From the NCBI GenBank assembly GCA_946545505.1, contig CAMNNN010000009.1:1-15241 (forward strand): a stretch of 15,241 bases of DNA, in the 5' to 3' direction. This stretch comes from an uncultured Clostridia bacterium (GTDB taxonomy: Bacteria; Bacillota; Clostridia; Saccharofermentanales; Saccharofermentanaceae). The notes beneath the pieces were generated by a model. That model was not told the DNA's origin, ran no database searches, and saw nothing but the letters and a program-made list of their open reading frames with translations. Shown one piece after another: positions 14,085 through 15,241 of the stretch (positions within the stretch are counted from its first letter, which is position 1; every line of letters starts with the position of its first letter). The position numbers were made by a program, and so were the translations under genes.

Positions 14085-15241
14085 ATGAAGAAATCAACAA
14101 AAGCAATGGCTGTCGGACTTGCACTGAGCTTGATGGTTCCGATGTTCGCCGGATGTAAGAAGAACAGAGGCGGGGAGAAGGTATCAGGTGATGATGCCTG
14201 GTATAACCTGAATAAGATCGAGCTTGAGCAGACCGCCAATCCTGATGATTTTGATTATGTTTACTCGGATTATCAGTGCACATATGAAGACGGTTATGTA
14301 TTCCGTATGTCGGGGTCCCTCGCACTTCCTGAAGGTACTGATCCCGAGACTGTTGACTTAAATGATTATTATGTTGATGAACTTCAGATTTATGATAATG
14401 CAGGTAATGTTACCACCACATTTGACCTTCAGGCTCTTACAAGAGGTATTGAAGGTGACTATGTAACAGTATCTTCTGTAACTCCCACTGAGGGCGGTTT
14501 CTATGCGGATGTATCATCCTATAATTACACCACTCAGAATTCCACCGTGTACCGCTCATTTCTCGATGTTGCCTCCGGTACCGCGAGTCCTCTGACTGAA
14601 GCTGCGAGCAACGACGAAGTTCTGAGCAGACTTGCGGAAGAAGGCGGTATGGATGAGGGCGAGACACAGATCGGGTCTTATTCATTCCATAAGGTCTGGT
14701 TCTCGGAGTCCACTACAGGTACCGTTTCCACTTACGATATCGTAGTAATTAATGATGACGGTACCGTAAATGAAATCGATATGAGATCTCTTTATCCTAA
14801 TCAGGAGATATTCAATATCACAAGTTTTGTCGATATGGGTGACAACAAGGTGCTTGTGCTTGGTTCAAACAACGACGGAGAAGTTGTTTTCATCATTGAC
14901 CTTAACAGTATGACCGCCACCCTTGATACCGGAGACTGGAGCTGGATTGAGAGCAAGTCTTACATGATCAGACAGATCGATGGTGCAGGTTCAGTTTTGA
15001 GGGATGACGACGGTATCTATACGATCGACTTCGTCAATAAGACATACGTACCGTTGTTCCTTTACACAAGTTCCAATGTAAATGCTTATGAGATCTCCAG
15101 CCTGACTCCTATCTATGTAACAGCAGACAGAGCTCTGTTCTCCGGATCTGCATATAATCCCATACCCGGATCGGACGACAATACTAATGTAATTCTCTCG
15201 GAGTTTACCAAGGCTGATTCCTCTTCCAATGCGGGCAAGAC
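14085..15241 (+). CDS. Lipoprotein, partial at the window edge, unknown function (possible solute-binding protein)
   Basis: Translation from ATG at 14085 stays open to the last base, giving 385 codons with no stop. An AGGGGGG ribosome site lies at about 14072-14077. Residues 1-23 form a lipoprotein signal with the lipobox FAGC (Cys24), followed by KKNRGG, so the mature protein is lipid-anchored outside the membrane. The rest is rich in Asp, Tyr, Ser and Thr. Short beta-strand units follow (for example around 262-285 and 304-325, with D-G turns and FIIDL/TIDF strands), suggesting a beta-propeller-like domain. Long clostridial lipoproteins of this style sometimes continue into an extracellular solute-binding domain, but that part would lie outside the window, so no function is assigned. 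It is separated from the CbiG-like gene by 53 bases and may share its transcript. Confidence 0.85.
   Translation, partial: MKKSTKAMAVGLALSLMVPMFAGCKKNRGGEKVSGDDAWYNLNKIELEQTANPDDFDYVYSDYQCTYEDGYVFRMSGSLALPEGTDPETVDLNDYYVDELQIYDNAGNVTTTFDLQALTRGIEGDYVTVSSVTPTEGGFYADVSSYNYTTQNSTVYRSFLDVASGTASPLTEAASNDEVLSRLAEEGGMDEGETQIGSYSFHKVWFSESTTGTVSTYDIVVINDDGTVNEIDMRSLYPNQEIFNITSFVDMGDNKVLVLGSNNDGEVVFIIDLNSMTATLDTGDWSWIESKSYMIRQIDGAGSVLRDDDGIYTIDFVNKTYVPLFLYTSSNVNAYEISSLTPIYVTADRALFSGSAYNPIPGSDDNTNVILSEFTKADSSSNAGK

Noticed and set aside
14080..14685. Minus-strand frames at 14080-14325 and 14437-14685
   Set aside because: They are antisense to the lipoprotein gene, which is open through the window edge and has a signal peptide and ribosome site.

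Overview
The window reads as a chromosomal segment of a Gram-positive anaerobe of the Clostridia type. The evidence is strong AGGAGG-type ribosome sites, a CpsB/C/D tyrosine-kinase module of the Bacillota kind, a class B sortase, an LCP ligase, a lipoprotein with a short lipobox signal, mid-GC codon use and TGA used as stop. I cannot name the species. No rRNA, tRNA, CRISPR, insertion sequence or phage gene is visible. Coding density is very high, and no stretch longer than about 180 bases lacks a gene.

Left part (1-1690, + strand): a small membrane protein with a C-terminal zinc ribbon overlaps by one base an LCP (LytR-CpsA-Psr) family protein, which probably links glycopolymers to peptidoglycan. 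A hairpin at 1652-1683 separates this pair from a convergent minus-strand run.

Middle (9390 down to 1721, - strand): eight genes lie head to tail with gaps of at most about 41 bases or short overlaps. In transcription order they are: a COG0523/G3E GTPase-like protein fused to a DUF1980/TIGR03943-type C-terminal domain; a second COG0523 GTPase with a CxCC motif and a roughly 58-residue His/Asp-rich metal tract; an acetolactate-synthase-like TPP enzyme; CpsC (chain-length/kinase-adaptor membrane protein); CpsD (BY-kinase); CpsB (PHP-type tyrosine phosphatase); a class B sortase; and a small secreted, membrane-anchored protein ending in SAQTG + hydrophobic segment + basic tail, which looks like the sortase's own substrate. 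The run joins metal handling, a TPP enzyme, polysaccharide export control and protein anchoring.

Right part: a divergent + strand operon (9474-11737) encodes a PAP2 lipid phosphatase, a tRNA-dihydrouridine synthase and a polytopic membrane protein, with overlapping ends. After a 177-base spacer with two hairpins comes a minus-strand D-2-hydroxyacid dehydrogenase (11915-12865). Divergent from it is a + strand gene (12970-14031) that I read as a strongly degenerate, orphan CbiG homologue. Last is a lipoprotein gene (14085 to the window edge), which has no stop within the window.

The points most worth checking are the COG0523-DUF1980 fusion beside a His-rich COG0523 protein, the sortase/substrate pair embedded at the end of a cpsCDB operon, and the orphan CbiG-like protein that has lost the family's signature motifs.
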